Part shown: one piece after another, positions 34,203 to 34,857 of the stretch
Layout of the letters: each line of letters begins with the position of its first letter
Numbering within the stretch: position 1 is the stretch's first letter
Source of the DNA: Geitlerinema sp. PCC 9228
GTDB taxonomy: Bacteria; Cyanobacteriota; Cyanobacteriia; Cyanobacteriales; PCC-9228
Assembly: GCF_001870905.1 (NCBI RefSeq)
Contig: NZ_LNDC01000111.1
Coordinates: 1 to 34,857, forward strand
Length of the DNA stretch: 34,857 bases
Direction: 5' to 3'
The notes under the pieces: generated by a model
Told to the model about the DNA's origin: nothing
Databases searched by the model: none
Seen by the model: only the letters and a program-made list of their open reading frames with translations
Position numbers and translations under genes: made by a program

Positions 34203-34857
34203 GTGCGATTCGTTCTCGCCAAAAGCTGAAGGAAACATCCTAAAGCGTGGGCGAGGCAAGGGTTTCACCCCTTGACAACCGGATACTGATGACGGTGCAA
34301 GTCCGTCCCGCAAGGTGTGTTGCGTGAAAGCACATCCCCCACCGAGGAGAATGGTTATCAAATCGGTGAAGCGGGGATGAAAGGAGGTTAAGCCTGGGTC
34401 CAAACAGGTATCCCTTCGAGCAAGTGCCTACGGATAGACAACGAAGTCATGATTGAAGCGTCGCCATGTAGACCCTGCGAAAATTGGACTGAAACGCAGG
34501 AACCAAAAGGTTAAGGATATAGGAAAGGCTGGTATCTCTCAGACCTTTCACACACCCGAAACCAACCCGGCGTAAAGTGACATCCTAAGGGCACAACCAA
34601 TCGGTATCTGGAACGAAGTAACCCCCGTATGGCTCTCAAGGGACAAGGTCGATACCTTGAGTAGGAAACCATCCGCAAGCCTGCGGTGGGCAGGATAGAG
34701 TCAGAAGCGAACGCCAGCCTGTAATGGGTTGGATAGGCCGACAGACTCTCGATAACTTGGAAGGTAAAGTCTTAGTAGCATGGATACGTCCAAAACGGTT
34801 GGAAACAATACGGTGAGACTGGAATGGCGAGATATCGACTGGAAGAAAGTCGAACGT
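34203..34857 (+). mobile_element. Group II intron, 5' portion (truncated by the window end)
   Basis: It starts with GTGCG, followed by about 575 nt of structured, non-coding RNA typical of intron domains I-III. The region shares its first 60 bases, then from GAGTCAGAAGCG onward, with the decayed copy at 8790. An intron-encoded protein begins at 34780. The insertion point lies about 160 bp upstream of the Fe-S carrier gene, in the opposite orientation, so it does not break a visible gene. Confidence 0.85.
34780..34857 (+). CDS. Group II intron reverse transcriptase/maturase, N-terminus (partial)
   Basis: Only 26 codons are inside the window: MDTSKTVGNNTVRLEWRDID followed by WKKVER. This N-terminus is characteristic of cyanobacterial intron-encoded reverse transcriptases and aligns with the remnant at 8931, where the ATG has become ATT. 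The frame is intact up to the window end. The rest (reverse transcriptase, maturase, HNH) lies outside. Confidence 0.85.
   Translation, partial: MDTSKTVGNNTVRLEWRDIDWKKVER

Overview
The window is cyanobacterial chromosomal DNA. The clearest signs are frequent GCGATCGC (HIP1-type) octamers on both strands, a gene for the photosystem II assembly factor Psb34, a PatA-type response regulator, CofG (deazaflavin chromophore synthesis), a DUF4112 protein and large soluble GAF-histidine kinases typical of filamentous cyanobacteria. Genus and species cannot be told from the sequence alone.

Layout. 1-2045: a possible IS200/IS605-type end, a PatA-like response regulator, and a gene-free stretch with two diverged copies of a small MITE-like repeat. 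2046-6012: a DUF4112 membrane protein and the DNA repair ATPase SbcC. 6443-13714 (+): two related cytosolic histidine kinases, the second fused to a UrtA/AmiC-like amide-binding domain, separated by a decayed group II intron, followed by a MelB-type sugar/cation symporter. 13750-18947 (-): a membrane-bound PAS-GAF-PAS-GGDEF-EAL protein, then a short gene cluster of an SDR oxidoreductase, TrmH and RsmE. 19051-21281: a zinc-type cation diffusion facilitator, tRNA-Cys, a CpdA-like phosphoesterase and a small conserved protein. 21729-22736 (-): cofG. 22852-27580 (+): a tripartite export operon (adaptor, MacB/DevC-like permease, TolC) with no ATPase beside it, followed by psb34. 28130-31172 (-): aspartate aminotransferase, molybdate permease ModB and a TonB-like protein with a 54-bp tandem repeat. 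31405-34039: a TIGR01777 epimerase, a third MITE-like element with a strong terminator behind it, a small unknown protein, a TPR protein and an A-type iron-sulfur carrier. 34203-34857: the 5' end of a group II intron closely related to the decayed copy, running off the window just after its reverse transcriptase gene begins.

How the genes fit together. Signalling dominates: one orphan response regulator, two orphan soluble kinases and one cyclic-di-GMP protein, none with a partner gene beside it. The kinase with the amide-binding domain sits 33 bp upstream of a transporter, which suggests co-transcription. The adaptor, permease and TolC genes form one transport unit. The rest is housekeeping: RNA methylation, repair, Fe-S assembly, amino acid metabolism and photosystem assembly. 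I found no CRISPR array, prophage or defence system. The most unusual items are the soluble amide-binding histidine kinase, the paired intact-start and doubly deleted group II introns, and the hairpin-rich MITE-like repeats.
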